Positions 8,414 to 15,985 of a stretch of DNA of 26,708 nucleotides are shown one piece after another. The notes under the pieces were generated by a model. It saw only the letters and a program-made list of their open reading frames with translations, was not told the DNA's origin and searched no databases. This DNA is from an uncultured Eubacteriales bacterium (GTDB lineage: Bacteria > Bacillota > Clostridia > Oscillospirales > Oscillospiraceae). The stretch is from contig URXY01000027.1 of assembly GCA_900552015.1 (NCBI GenBank), positions 1 through 26,708 on the forward strand, written 5' to 3'. The stretch's first letter is position 1. Every line of letters starts with the position of its first letter. A program made the translations under genes and the position numbers.

Positions 8414-8455
8414 AAGACCGCTCGAAGCAGGCAGCTTCGAGCGGTCTTCTGTTTT
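8414..8455 (+). terminator. Terminator after brnQ, probably bidirectional
   Basis: A 15-bp perfect stem (AAGACCGCTCGAAGC at 8414-8428 with its complement at 8434-8448), a 5-nt loop and five T at 8451-8455 lie 21 nt after brnQ. It sits between the convergent brnQ and ggt genes, and a short run of A at the other foot could support minus-strand termination as well. Confidence 0.9.
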
Positions 8456-8466
8456 TCCTCGCGATC

Positions 8467-10095
8467 TTACCAGGCGGCGACGGTGCCGTCGCATCTCGGC
8501 TCGGTGCCGGCGGCATACACGCCGTTTTCGCACTTCCAGATGATCTCGCCGCGGCCCATGGCCGTGCGGTCGTCGACGATCTCGACCTCGTGCCCCATGG
8601 CGCGCAGGCGCTCGGCGATCTCCTCGCCCGCTTCGCGCTCGAGCTGGAGCTTCTTGCCACCGATCCACTGGATGCGCGGCGCGTCGAGCGCCTCCTGCGG
8701 GTTCATGTGGTAATCGATGGTGTTCACGAGCACCTCAAGCTGGCCCTGCGGCTGCATGAACGCGCCCATCACACCGAACGGGCCGACGGCCTCGCCGTCC
8801 TTGAGCAGGAAGCCGGGGATGATGGTGTGATAGGACTTCTTGCCGCCCGCAAGATAGTTGTCGCTCTTCGGGTCGAGTGAGAAGTTCGCGCCGCGGTCCT
8901 GGAGCGAAATGCCCGTGCCGGGGATGGCGATGCCCGCGCCAAAGCCGCAGTAGTTGCTCTGGATGAAGGAGACCATGTTGCCTTCCGCGTCCGCGGTGCA
9001 GAGGTAGATCGTACCGCCGCAGTGCGGGTCGCCCGCCTTAGGCTCGAGCGCGCGGTCCGTGATGAGCGCGCGGCGGGAAGCAAGGTAGGCAGGGGAGAGC
9101 AGCTCGCTGACCTTCGTTTTCATATAGCGCAGGTCGGCAACGTAGGTCTTCGTGTCGGCAAAGGCGAGCTTGATGGCCTCCATGAGCTTGTGGTAGTGCT
9201 CCGCATCCTCGCGCTTTTCGGGCAGTGTCAGCCCGTTGAGCATGCCGAGTGCCATCAGCACCGTGATGCCGTGGCCGTTGGGCGGGATCTCGCAAGCGGT
9301 GTAGCCGCGGTAGTCCTGCGTGATAGGCTCGACCCACTCGGGGTGGTAATTCTTGAAGTCATCCTCGCAGAAGTAGCCACCCGTCGCGCGGGAATGGGCC
9401 ACGATCTTCTCCATCAGCTCACCGCGGTAGTAGCTCTCGCAGTTCGTCGCAGCGAGGGAGCGGAGCGTATCAGCATAGGCGGGAAAACGGAAAATATCGC
9501 CCGCGCGGTACGGTGAGCCGTCCGGCTTCATGAAGCACTTCCACCAGTACTCATAGGGGGCGGGGTCCTGCGCCATGACCCTGGCGATGCGCCTGCTGTC
9601 GCGCGCCCAGAGCTTGCCGACATTGACGGGCACGGCATAGCCGTTTTCGGCGTAGGAAATGGCGGGCGCGAAGAGCTCGGAGAGCGGCTTTGTGCCAAAG
9701 CGCGCATTGAGCGCGGCCCAGCCCGCGGGCGCGCCCGGGACCATCGTGGGGAGCCAGCCTTCCTCGGGCACCTTGGAAAAGCCTTTTGCGCGAACCTCGT
9801 CCGCGCTCAGCGCCATCGGCGCAACGCCGCTGGCGTTCAAGCCGTAGAGCTTTTTCTCGCGCTCGATCCATACGAGCGCGAAACAGTCGGACCCAAGGCC
9901 GTTGCCCGTCGGCTCGAGCAGCGGCATCGCGCCGGCCATGGCGACGGCGGCATCGACGGCGTTGCCGCCATTTTTCAGCACGTCGAGGCCGACCTGTGCG
10001 CCGAGGGGAACGGACGTGCAGCACACGCCGTTTTTGGCGTAGACCACGTTGCGGCGGGAGGAATAGCGGTAAGTAAACGGGTCAAAATTCGGCAT
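8467..10095 (-). CDS. Gamma-glutamyltransferase family protein (YwrD-like)
   Basis: This Ntn-hydrolase is expected to cleave itself before a catalytic threonine and then hydrolyse or transfer gamma-glutamyl groups, for example from glutathione. The 542-residue sequence has the family's N-terminal block (GLDVLKNGGNAVDAAVAM, then EPTGNGLGSD) and the segment CGGTIYLCTADAEGNMVSF, in which T362 is the expected nucleophile. The C-terminal part contains GPFGVMGAFMQPQGQ and DAPRIQW. There is no signal peptide, and the organisation fits the YwrD branch rather than secreted Ggt, so a cytoplasmic enzyme is inferred. The substrate is uncertain. The start at 10095 has only a weak purine-rich site upstream. 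It lies downstream of the TRAP gene but is separated from it by a terminator. Confidence 0.9.
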   Translation of the reverse strand: MPNFDPFTYRYSSRRNVVYAKNGVCCTSVPLGAQVGLDVLKNGGNAVDAAVAMAGAMPLLEPTGNGLGSDCFALVWIEREKKLYGLNASGVAPMALSADEVRAKGFSKVPEEGWLPTMVPGAPAGWAALNARFGTKPLSELFAPAISYAENGYAVPVNVGKLWARDSRRIARVMAQDPAPYEYWWKCFMKPDGSPYRAGDIFRFPAYADTLRSLAATNCESYYRGELMEKIVAHSRATGGYFCEDDFKNYHPEWVEPITQDYRGYTACEIPPNGHGITVLMALGMLNGLTLPEKREDAEHYHKLMEAIKLAFADTKTYVADLRYMKTKVSELLSPAYLASRRALITDRALEPKAGDPHCGGTIYLCTADAEGNMVSFIQSNYCGFGAGIAIPGTGISLQDRGANFSLDPKSDNYLAGGKKSYHTIIPGFLLKDGEAVGPFGVMGAFMQPQGQLEVLVNTIDYHMNPQEALDAPRIQWIGGKKLQLEREAGEEIAERLRAMGHEVEIVDDRTAMGRGEIIWKCENGVYAAGTEPRCDGTVAAW

Positions 10096-10157
10096 GATCG
10101 TTTCTCTCTTTCATTTGTTTTCCCCAGTATAGCAGGGGCGTGGGAAAAGGGCAAGGA

Positions 10158-10188
10158 AAAGGGACGTTCCGCGCGGGAACGTCCCTTT
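10158..10188 (-). terminator. Terminator after the TRAP permease gene
   Basis: A 13-bp stem (AAAGGGACGTTCC at 10158-10170 with its complement at 10176-10188) has a 5-nt loop and TTTT at the foot on the minus strand. It lies 28 nt past the TRAP stop codon and separates that gene from ggt. Confidence 0.85.
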
Positions 10189-10216
10189 CTTCATCTCACG
10201 GGTACTTCCGCGCCGG

Positions 10217-12232
10217 TCAGACCGCCGTGGAAACGGATGCGGGCGGCTCGCCGCTCTTGTGCTTGCGCTGATAGACGAGCTTCTGGTACGCGATGACAAT
10301 GACCAGCAGCGCGATACCGATGACATCGGTGATGGTCTTGCTGTCGATGAGCAGCAGCGCGCCGGCCATGGAAGCAATGCGCAGCAGCCAGCCCAGGTTG
10401 CCGAAGAGGTAGCCTTCGACGGCGGCGGCGATCATCACAACGCCGATGCAGGAGGTGATGACGACCTGGATACCGCTGAGCAGCGTGACATTTTCCAGCA
10501 GCAGCTGCGGATTATACATGAACTTATACGGGATGATGAAGCCCGCGAGCGCCAACCGCACCGACTGCCAGCCGGTCTTCATCGGGCTGCCGCCGGAGAG
10601 ACCGGCCGCTGCGAACGACGCGAGCGCGACAGGAGGCGTCAGGTTTGCGAACATCGCATAGTAGAAGCAGAACAGGTGCGCGGCAAGCTCTGGCTGGCCC
10701 AGCTCAACGAGCGCGGGAGCGGCGATGGTCGCGGTGATGAGGTAGGACGGGATAGAGGGCAGGCCCATGCCGAGGATCATACAGGTGATCATGGTGAACA
10801 CGAGCGTGAGCAGGACGCTGGACTGGCCGATACGAATGATGGCGTGTGCCACGTTGAGCGCAAAGCCCGTCAGGCCGCAGACGCCGACGATGATGCCGAC
10901 GCAGGCGCAGGCGATGGCCACGGGAACGGTGGACTTGGCACCCGCGACGAACGCATCACAGATATCCTTGAGGCTCATGCGGCTGATGGGACGTGTTTCC
11001 GCGACGATGATGGTAACGATGATCGTCCAGAACGCACTGAAGATGACCGTGCGGCCGCTCCAGATGAGCATATAGAGCAGGAACGCGATGGGGATGAGCA
11101 GGTGGCCGCGCTCTTTCATGACCTGAGAAGCCTTGGGCATCTGCTCTTTGGGCAGACCGTTGAGGTTTTCCTTCGTGGCGCGCATCTGCACCTGCACGAG
11201 GATGCCCATATAGTAGAGGAGCGCGGGGATGACGGCGGCACGGATGATGACGCCGTACTTGATGCCGAGCGTTTCGGCCATAACGAAGGCGGCAGCGCCC
11301 ATGATGGGCGGCAGTAGCTGGCCGCCGACAGAGGCGGTGGCCTCGACCGAACCGGCGAATTCCTTGGAATAGCCGGTCTTCTTCATCAGGGGGATGGTGA
11401 ACGTGCCCGTCGTGACAACGTTTGCAACGGCGGAGCCGTTGATGGAGCCGAGGAAGCCGGAGGCAAGGACCGCGACCTTCACGGGGCCGCCCTTGGTGTG
11501 TTCGGCGAGGGCGTTGGCGATATCGTTGAAGAACTGGCCCATGCCGCACTTGTTCATCACTTCACCGAAGATGATGAATAGCACGATGTATGTCGCCGCG
11601 ACCTTGACGGACGTGCCGTAGATGCCGTAGATATCGGTCGTGAGGTAGGTGACGATACGGTGCCAATTGTAGCCGCGGTGCATGAAGATTCCGGGCAGAT
11701 ACCGGCCGAAGAGGCCGTAGGCTAAGAAGATGATGGACAGGATGCTCAGCGCGGGGCCGCTCAGGCGGCGGGAGCATTCGAGCACGAGTAGAATGAGGAT
11801 CGTGCCCATGATGATGTCGATCGTCTCGCCCTGAAAGCCTGTGGAGATGAACACCGGATAGCGGATGAAGACATAAATGGGCATGACCGCAGAGAGCGCG
11901 AAGAGGACCCAGTCGTACCAGGCCACCTTCTTGCGGCTGGACTTTTTGAACGCAGGGTAGAGCAGGAAGCCGATCACGAGGACAAGGCCGACGTGAATGG
12001 CGTGGTGCTTGATGTTGACCATCTGGAGGACATGGATGCCGGAGGCATAGGCCAGATGGTAGAGCGTAAAGGCAAGGCAGAGGACGTAGACGAGCTTATT
12101 GAGCCAGTCGGCTGTGAACTTGCGGGTGCGGGATTCTTTTTCATATTTCTCCATGATCTCGGCGCCTTTGGCAGCATCGAGCGGAGCAGCGTCGGCAGTT
12201 TCCACTGCGGCGTTTTTTTCCAAATCAGTCAC
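10217..12232 (-). CDS. TRAP transporter fused permease (DctQ-DctM fusion, TAXI type)
   Basis: TRAP permeases use an ion gradient to import organic acids delivered by a soluble binding protein. This 671-residue protein fuses a small DctQ-like four-helix part (about residues 40-190) to a large DctM-like part. The DctM signature block includes GEVMNKCGMGQFF, ASGFLGSINGSAVANV and ASVGGQLLPPIMGAAAF, characteristic of the fused, TAXI-associated class. I chose the GTG at 12232, giving MTDLEKNAAVETAD, because AAGGGGG lies upstream at a normal distance; an ATG further up (12340) would add an unlike N-terminus. No TAXI binding protein is adjacent, which is unusual. The substrate is unknown. The divergent neighbour is a LytS-type regulator, and the region between carries possible regulator sites. 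Confidence 0.92.
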   Translation of the reverse strand: MTDLEKNAAVETADAAPLDAAKGAEIMEKYEKESRTRKFTADWLNKLVYVLCLAFTLYHLAYASGIHVLQMVNIKHHAIHVGLVLVIGFLLYPAFKKSSRKKVAWYDWVLFALSAVMPIYVFIRYPVFISTGFQGETIDIIMGTILILLVLECSRRLSGPALSILSIIFLAYGLFGRYLPGIFMHRGYNWHRIVTYLTTDIYGIYGTSVKVAATYIVLFIIFGEVMNKCGMGQFFNDIANALAEHTKGGPVKVAVLASGFLGSINGSAVANVVTTGTFTIPLMKKTGYSKEFAGSVEATASVGGQLLPPIMGAAAFVMAETLGIKYGVIIRAAVIPALLYYMGILVQVQMRATKENLNGLPKEQMPKASQVMKERGHLLIPIAFLLYMLIWSGRTVIFSAFWTIIVTIIVAETRPISRMSLKDICDAFVAGAKSTVPVAIACACVGIIVGVCGLTGFALNVAHAIIRIGQSSVLLTLVFTMITCMILGMGLPSIPSYLITATIAAPALVELGQPELAAHLFCFYYAMFANLTPPVALASFAAAGLSGGSPMKTGWQSVRLALAGFIIPYKFMYNPQLLLENVTLLSGIQVVITSCIGVVMIAAAVEGYLFGNLGWLLRIASMAGALLLIDSKTITDVIGIALLVIVIAYQKLVYQRKHKSGEPPASVSTAV

Positions 12233-12371
12233 GGAAGAGATACCCCCTTGTTGTAATGATCTTGGCCTCGACGCGGCTGGCGTCGGGCAGGGTGCGGAAA
12301 TCAAATATCTCCGTAATATGTGAATTTTTTGACCAATCAATAGCCTTGCGGGGAACTGTTGTTCTCCGCGC

Positions 12372-12401
12372 GTGAACGGTTCCTTTTGACGTGTAAACGG
12401 G
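12372..12401. promoter_or_regulatory. Pair of direct repeats resembling LytTR binding sites
   Basis: GTGAACGGT (12372-12380) and GTAAACGGG (12393-12401) are direct repeats exactly 21 bp apart, that is 9-bp boxes with 12 bp between. Read on the minus strand they contain CCGTT followed by YAC, near the consensus and spacing described for LytTR-domain regulators. They lie about 140-170 bp upstream of the TRAP start and 127-156 bp upstream of the lytS-type start. The match is partial, so this is a candidate only. Confidence 0.4.
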
Positions 12402-12444
12402 AAAACGCAGGAAGGTTGCGTTTATTGTCATTTTCTATGAATTT

Positions 12445-12490
12445 ATTTCAATTTTCAGCTATTGAAATGTGAAAAATCCGCTGTTATACT
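12445..12490 (+). promoter_or_regulatory. Promoter of the lytS-type gene with overlapping dyad
   Basis: The -35 TTGAAA (12462-12467) and -10 TATACT (12485-12490) are 17 nt apart, followed by a start at about 12497 and the ATG at 12528. An 8-bp inverted repeat, ATTTCAAT (12445-12452) and ATTGAAAT (12461-12468), overlaps the -35 box and may be an operator. Confidence 0.7.
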
Positions 12491-12527
12491 GTAGCATATA
12501 AATTCTTAACATGAAGGGGCACACCGC

Positions 12528-14194
12528 ATGCAGAACGATCTGCTCTTTTCCCTCATCCTGAACATCAGTCTGCTCGTGCTGATGGCGACGATATTGACGG
12601 AGGTCCGCCCGCTGCGCATCATAATCAAGCGGCAGGAACGCTCGGTCTACAACCAGCTCTTTTTGGGTCTCATCTTCGGTCTGCTCTCCATTAGCTGCAC
12701 GTATACGGGCCTTTCGTTCGAGGGCGCGGTCGTCAACACGCGCGTGGTGAGTACCATCGCTGCAGGGCTGGTTGGCGGACCTGTGAGCGGCGTGTGCGCA
12801 GGTCTCATGAGCGGCGTGCACCGCTACCTCTACAACCCCGCGGGCTTTACCTCGTTCGCCTGCGGTATCGGCACGTTTGGCTTCGGCGTCATCGGTGCGC
12901 TGAGCTACCGCTGGTTTTCCCGCCGGGGCGGCGCACACTCGACCTGATCCTGCTCACCGTGGGCGCAGAGCTTGTGCAGGCTGCGCTCATCCTACTGCTC
13001 TCCAAGCCCTTCTCCGCGGCACTCGCGCTGGAAAAGGCTATCCTGCTGCCGAAGATGCTCGTCAACTCCATCGGTCTTGTCGCCTTCATGCGCATTCTGG
13101 ACCGGCTGAACCGTGACCTCACCATCGAGCTCGTCGAGCAGCGCGCAGTGGCGCTGCTCATCGCGCAGGAGTGCCTGCCGTACCTGAGAAAGGGCATCCG
13201 CGATCACGAGAGCGCACAGCGTGCGGTAAACATCGTGCACGAAAAGCTGCCGCACTTTCAGGTCGCGATGACAAACCGTACACAGGTCTTGGCCGCGAGC
13301 GGCTGCGACCTTCCCGCAACGCCTCTGCCAACCGCCGCGCGCGAAGCGATGGCTCAGCAAGAAACGGTCGTGATGGAGGTCGCAAAGGGACAGCGCAGCG
13401 CTATGCTGGCCGCCCCGCTCGTCACGGACGAGCAGGTCATCGGCGCGCTGCTGCTCATCACACCAACGGGACCGAACCTTGTGCTGGACGCTGACGTGAA
13501 GACACTTGAGAGCCTTGCGCAGTTCTTCTCCGTCATGCTGGAGCTCGGTGAGACTGAGCACCAGATCGCACTGCGCAAGCAGGCGGAATTCCGCGCGCTA
13601 CAATCGCAGATCAACCCTCATTTCCTCTTCAACGCGCTCAACACCATCTCAGCGCTGTGCATGACCGACCCCGACCGCGCGTGCAAGACCATTTTGATCC
13701 TCGCCAACTACTTCCGCCAAACGCTCACGATCAACGAACCCTTCGTCCCGCTCGAGCAGGAGATCGCAAACGTCGACAATTACCTCATGCTGACCGAGGC
13801 GCGCTTTGAAGGCGCGCTGCACATCGAGTGCGAACTGCCGGACGATCTGCGCGCGCTGCGCCTTCCGCCGCTCATTTTGCAGCCCATCGTGGAAAACGCC
13901 GTGCGGCATGGCTTTGTCGCCGTGGAGACCGACGGCGTGGGCCGCGGCTGCGTGCTGCATACGCTCTCAGGTAAGACTTACAGTGACGGTACATCGCTAG
14001 GCGAATATGAGGGGAAGCTCTCCGGTCAGGGCTTTTACCGCATCCACAAGACGTGCCTTGTGCACCTCAAATATGTGGAGAGCATCTTCCCATGGAGCAG
14101 CAACGGCTTTGCCCTGCGCGTACGCGGGGAAAACACGGTGCTGCCCATCAGCCGCGACCGCGTGCGCGAGCTGCGGCGGCTTTTAGACATCTGA
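12528..14194 (+). pseudogene. LytS-type sensor kinase fused to a LytTR domain; frameshifted
   Basis: The first frame (12528 to a stop at 12947) encodes a 5TM-5TMR_LYT membrane sensor segment containing GLSFEGAVVNTR and the GGPVSGVCAGLMSG block. The rest continues in another frame as TLDLILLTVGAELVQ, consistent with one base lost near GGGG at 12925-12928. A GAF-like region follows (about 13130-13540), then the kinase segment QSQINPHFLFNALNTIS with the phospho-acceptor histidine and the N-box LILQPIVENAVRHGF. Just after the N-box, where the ATP-binding G boxes should follow, the sequence switches in frame to the C-terminal part of a LytTR DNA-binding domain (FYRIHKTCLVHLKYVESI, then LPISRDRVRELRRLL). 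The catalytic ATP lid, receiver domain and LytTR N-terminus are missing. It cannot be a working kinase as read. It may be a decayed or misassembled lytS-lytR pair, or a remodelled membrane-tethered regulator. Confidence 0.85.
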
Positions 14195-14205
14195 ATGCAA
14201 GCGGT

Positions 14206-14239
14206 CCCACCGCGCAAAAATGTGCGGTGGGGCTTTTTT
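14206..14239 (+). terminator. Terminator after the lytS/lytTR fusion
   Basis: CCCACCGCGC (14206-14215) pairs with GTGCGGTGGG (14222-14231) with one wobble, followed by GC and six T. It lies 12 nt after the stop codon. Confidence 0.9.
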
Positions 14240-14312
14240 CGCATCAGCAAAGCGTTACGCAGACTTGCCGCGCTTCTTTACCGTTCCTTGGCGCGTTTCT
14301 CTCCGCCGCCCC

Positions 14313-14341
14313 TTGCCAAAAGTTGGCCGCTCTGGTACAAT
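14313..14341 (+). promoter_or_regulatory. Promoter of the MATE leader transcript
   Basis: TTGCCA (14313-14318) and TACAAT (14336-14341) are 17 nt apart. Transcription should start near 14348, about 190 nt before the MATE start codon. Confidence 0.75.
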
Positions 14342-14368
14342 GAGAAAAAGAAAAGGAGGGAGTTTTTC

Positions 14369-14419
14369 ATGGAGGCCACCCTGCGCGCCCCCGCTGTCTT
14401 ACTCACAGGAAAAGGCTGA
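14369..14419 (+). CDS. 16-residue leader ORF upstream of the MATE gene
   Basis: An ATG at 14369 follows AAAAGGAGGG with normal spacing, and the ORF encodes MEATLRAPAVLLTGKG before a TGA. It starts about 20 nt after the predicted transcription start. It is too short to be an enzyme. A position between a promoter and hairpins, in front of a drug-efflux gene, fits a leader peptide for ribosome-dependent attenuation, as known for some Gram-positive resistance and efflux genes. There is no homology support. Confidence 0.5.
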   Translation: MEATLRAPAVLLTGKG

Positions 14420-14466
14420 AGCTTTTATATCCTGCCGCGCCCACCCACGGCGTGGTGAAGCATTGA

Positions 14467-14525
14467 CGCGTTTTCGCGCCTATTTTTTTATCTTTTGCCC
14501 CTGTCCCGGGGGCGCTACATTTTTT
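14467..14525 (+). promoter_or_regulatory. Terminator-like hairpins in the MATE leader
   Basis: GCCCC (14497-14501) pairs with GGGGC (14509-14513), followed by a six-T stretch at 14520-14525. A weaker CGCG/CGCG hairpin (14467-14478) is followed by seven T at 14483-14489. Both stand between the leader ORF and the MATE gene and could act as intrinsic attenuators. Confidence 0.5.
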
Positions 14526-14539
14526 AAGGACGTGTTATT

Positions 14540-15862
14540 TTGTTACTCTCAGGGAAAAGTCTCAAGCATGACTTCATCCGTTTTGTCTCGGCAACGATGG
14601 CCTCTCAGGTCGTCTTCTCGCTCTACTCCATGGTCGACGGGCTCATGGTCTCCATCGGCGTGAACGAATACGCGATGAGCGCCGTCAACCTCGCCATTCC
14701 CTTCACCAACGCACTCTTTTCCATCGCGGTGCTCTTCGCCGTCGGCTCGTCCACGCTCATCGCGATCTTCATCGCGCAGGAAAAGCGGCACGAGGCCGAT
14801 ACCCTCTTTTCGCAGAACTTTGTCACGCTGCTCGTCATCGGCGCGATCATCACCGCGCTGGTGCTGCTCTTTTTAGACCCCTTCGCGCGTCTTCTCGGCG
14901 CGGATGACATCACGCTCGACTATGTCAAGCACTATCTCCTCGGCATTGCGCCGTTCAGCGTGTGCTATCTCGTCTCCTACAACCTTGAGGTGCTCGTCAA
15001 GACCGACGGCTACCCGCGCTACGCGCTCTTCACGGTCATCGGCGGATGCCTGACGAACTGCGTGCTCGATTACATCGCCATCTTCTGGCTCGATATGGGC
15101 GTCTTCGGCGCGGCGGTCGCCACGGGCATTTCCCAGCTCGTCACCTGCATTTCTTACTTCGTCCACTTTTTCAGCAAAAAGTGCACCTTCCGCCTGCGGA
15201 AGTTCCGCTTCGATCCGCGCCTCTATGCGCGCATCCTGCCCATCGGCCTCTCTGACGGCGTGACGGAGCTGTGCACGGGTCTGATGATCTTTCTCTTCAA
15301 CCGCACAGTGCTGCGCTGCATCGGCACGGACGGCGTCGTGACCTACACGGTCATCGCCTATGTGACGACCATCATCATCAACCTCATGGTCGGCATCTCG
15401 CAGGGCTCGCAGCCGCTCGTGAGCTATCACTACGGCAAGGAGGACCACGCGGGCTGCCGCAAGCTCCTGCGCTACGCGCTCACGACCGTGAGCGTGCTCG
15501 CGCCGGTGCTGTTTGTGTTCATTTTCCTCTTCGCCCCCCAGATCGTGCGCACCTATCTCTCGCACGCCTCGAGCGAGCTTGTCGAATACTCCATCCACGC
15601 CTTCCGCCGCTACAGCATTTCGTATCTGCTCGTCGGCTTCAACATTGTCATCGGCGGATTTTTGACCGCGCTCGAGCGTCCCGTTCCCGCCATCAGCATC
15701 TCCGTCGGCCGCGGGCTCGTGCTGCAAAGTGCGGTGCTGCTGACGCTCGCGGCGGTCTTCGGCGGCGAGGCGCTGTGGTACACACCCATTCTCTCCGAGG
15801 CAATGTGCCTTATCATGTCCCTCTTCTTCCTGCGCCGCTATCAGCGCGCATATCAAAGCTGA
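14540..15862 (+). CDS. MATE family efflux transporter
   Basis: MATE proteins export drugs, toxins or metabolites across the cytoplasmic membrane in exchange for Na+ or H+. The 440-residue product has about twelve hydrophobic segments in two repeated halves. Family features are SMVDGLMVSIGVNEYAMSAV at the N-terminus, the first-half region GSSTLIAIFIAQ, and GISQGSQPLVSYHYG in the second half. I accept the TTG start at 14540 because AAGGA lies 9 nt upstream and no suitable ATG is nearby. It has its own promoter and leader and is followed by a GC-rich hairpin. Substrate is unknown. A leader ORF and attenuator-like hairpins suggest expression may respond to translation inhibitors, which is inference. 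Confidence 0.92.
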   Translation: MLLSGKSLKHDFIRFVSATMASQVVFSLYSMVDGLMVSIGVNEYAMSAVNLAIPFTNALFSIAVLFAVGSSTLIAIFIAQEKRHEADTLFSQNFVTLLVIGAIITALVLLFLDPFARLLGADDITLDYVKHYLLGIAPFSVCYLVSYNLEVLVKTDGYPRYALFTVIGGCLTNCVLDYIAIFWLDMGVFGAAVATGISQLVTCISYFVHFFSKKCTFRLRKFRFDPRLYARILPIGLSDGVTELCTGLMIFLFNRTVLRCIGTDGVVTYTVIAYVTTIIINLMVGISQGSQPLVSYHYGKEDHAGCRKLLRYALTTVSVLAPVLFVFIFLFAPQIVRTYLSHASSELVEYSIHAFRRYSISYLLVGFNIVIGGFLTALERPVPAISISVGRGLVLQSAVLLTLAAVFGGEALWYTPILSEAMCLIMSLFFLRRYQRAYQS

Positions 15863-15885
15863 CTCCGCCCTCCACGGCGATGAAA

Positions 15886-15909
15886 CGGCCCGGCCTTTCG
15901 GCCGGGCCG
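15886..15909 (+). terminator. GC-rich hairpin after the MATE gene
   Basis: A perfect 10-bp stem (CGGCCCGGCC at 15886-15895 with its complement at 15900-15909) has a TTTC loop. The following sequence is only modestly T-rich, so termination may be incomplete. Confidence 0.7.
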
Positions 15910-15920
15910 TAGATCTTTGC

Positions 15921-15948
15921 TTGCAAATAAAGATGTACGCCGTATAAT
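15921..15948 (+). promoter_or_regulatory. Promoter of the glycerate kinase gene
   Basis: TTGCAA (15921-15926) and the consensus TATAAT (15943-15948) are 16 nt apart, placing the start near 15955, about 30 nt before the start codon. Confidence 0.78.
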
Positions 15949-15985
15949 GGGAAAAAGACTTACCATTCTCAAAGGAGGCATCATG

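Noticed and set aside
12225..12431. A 68-codon minus-strand ORF in the TRAP/lytS intergenic region
   Set aside because: No good ribosome binding site, overlaps the TRAP start and the repeat boxes, and no homology is recognisable.
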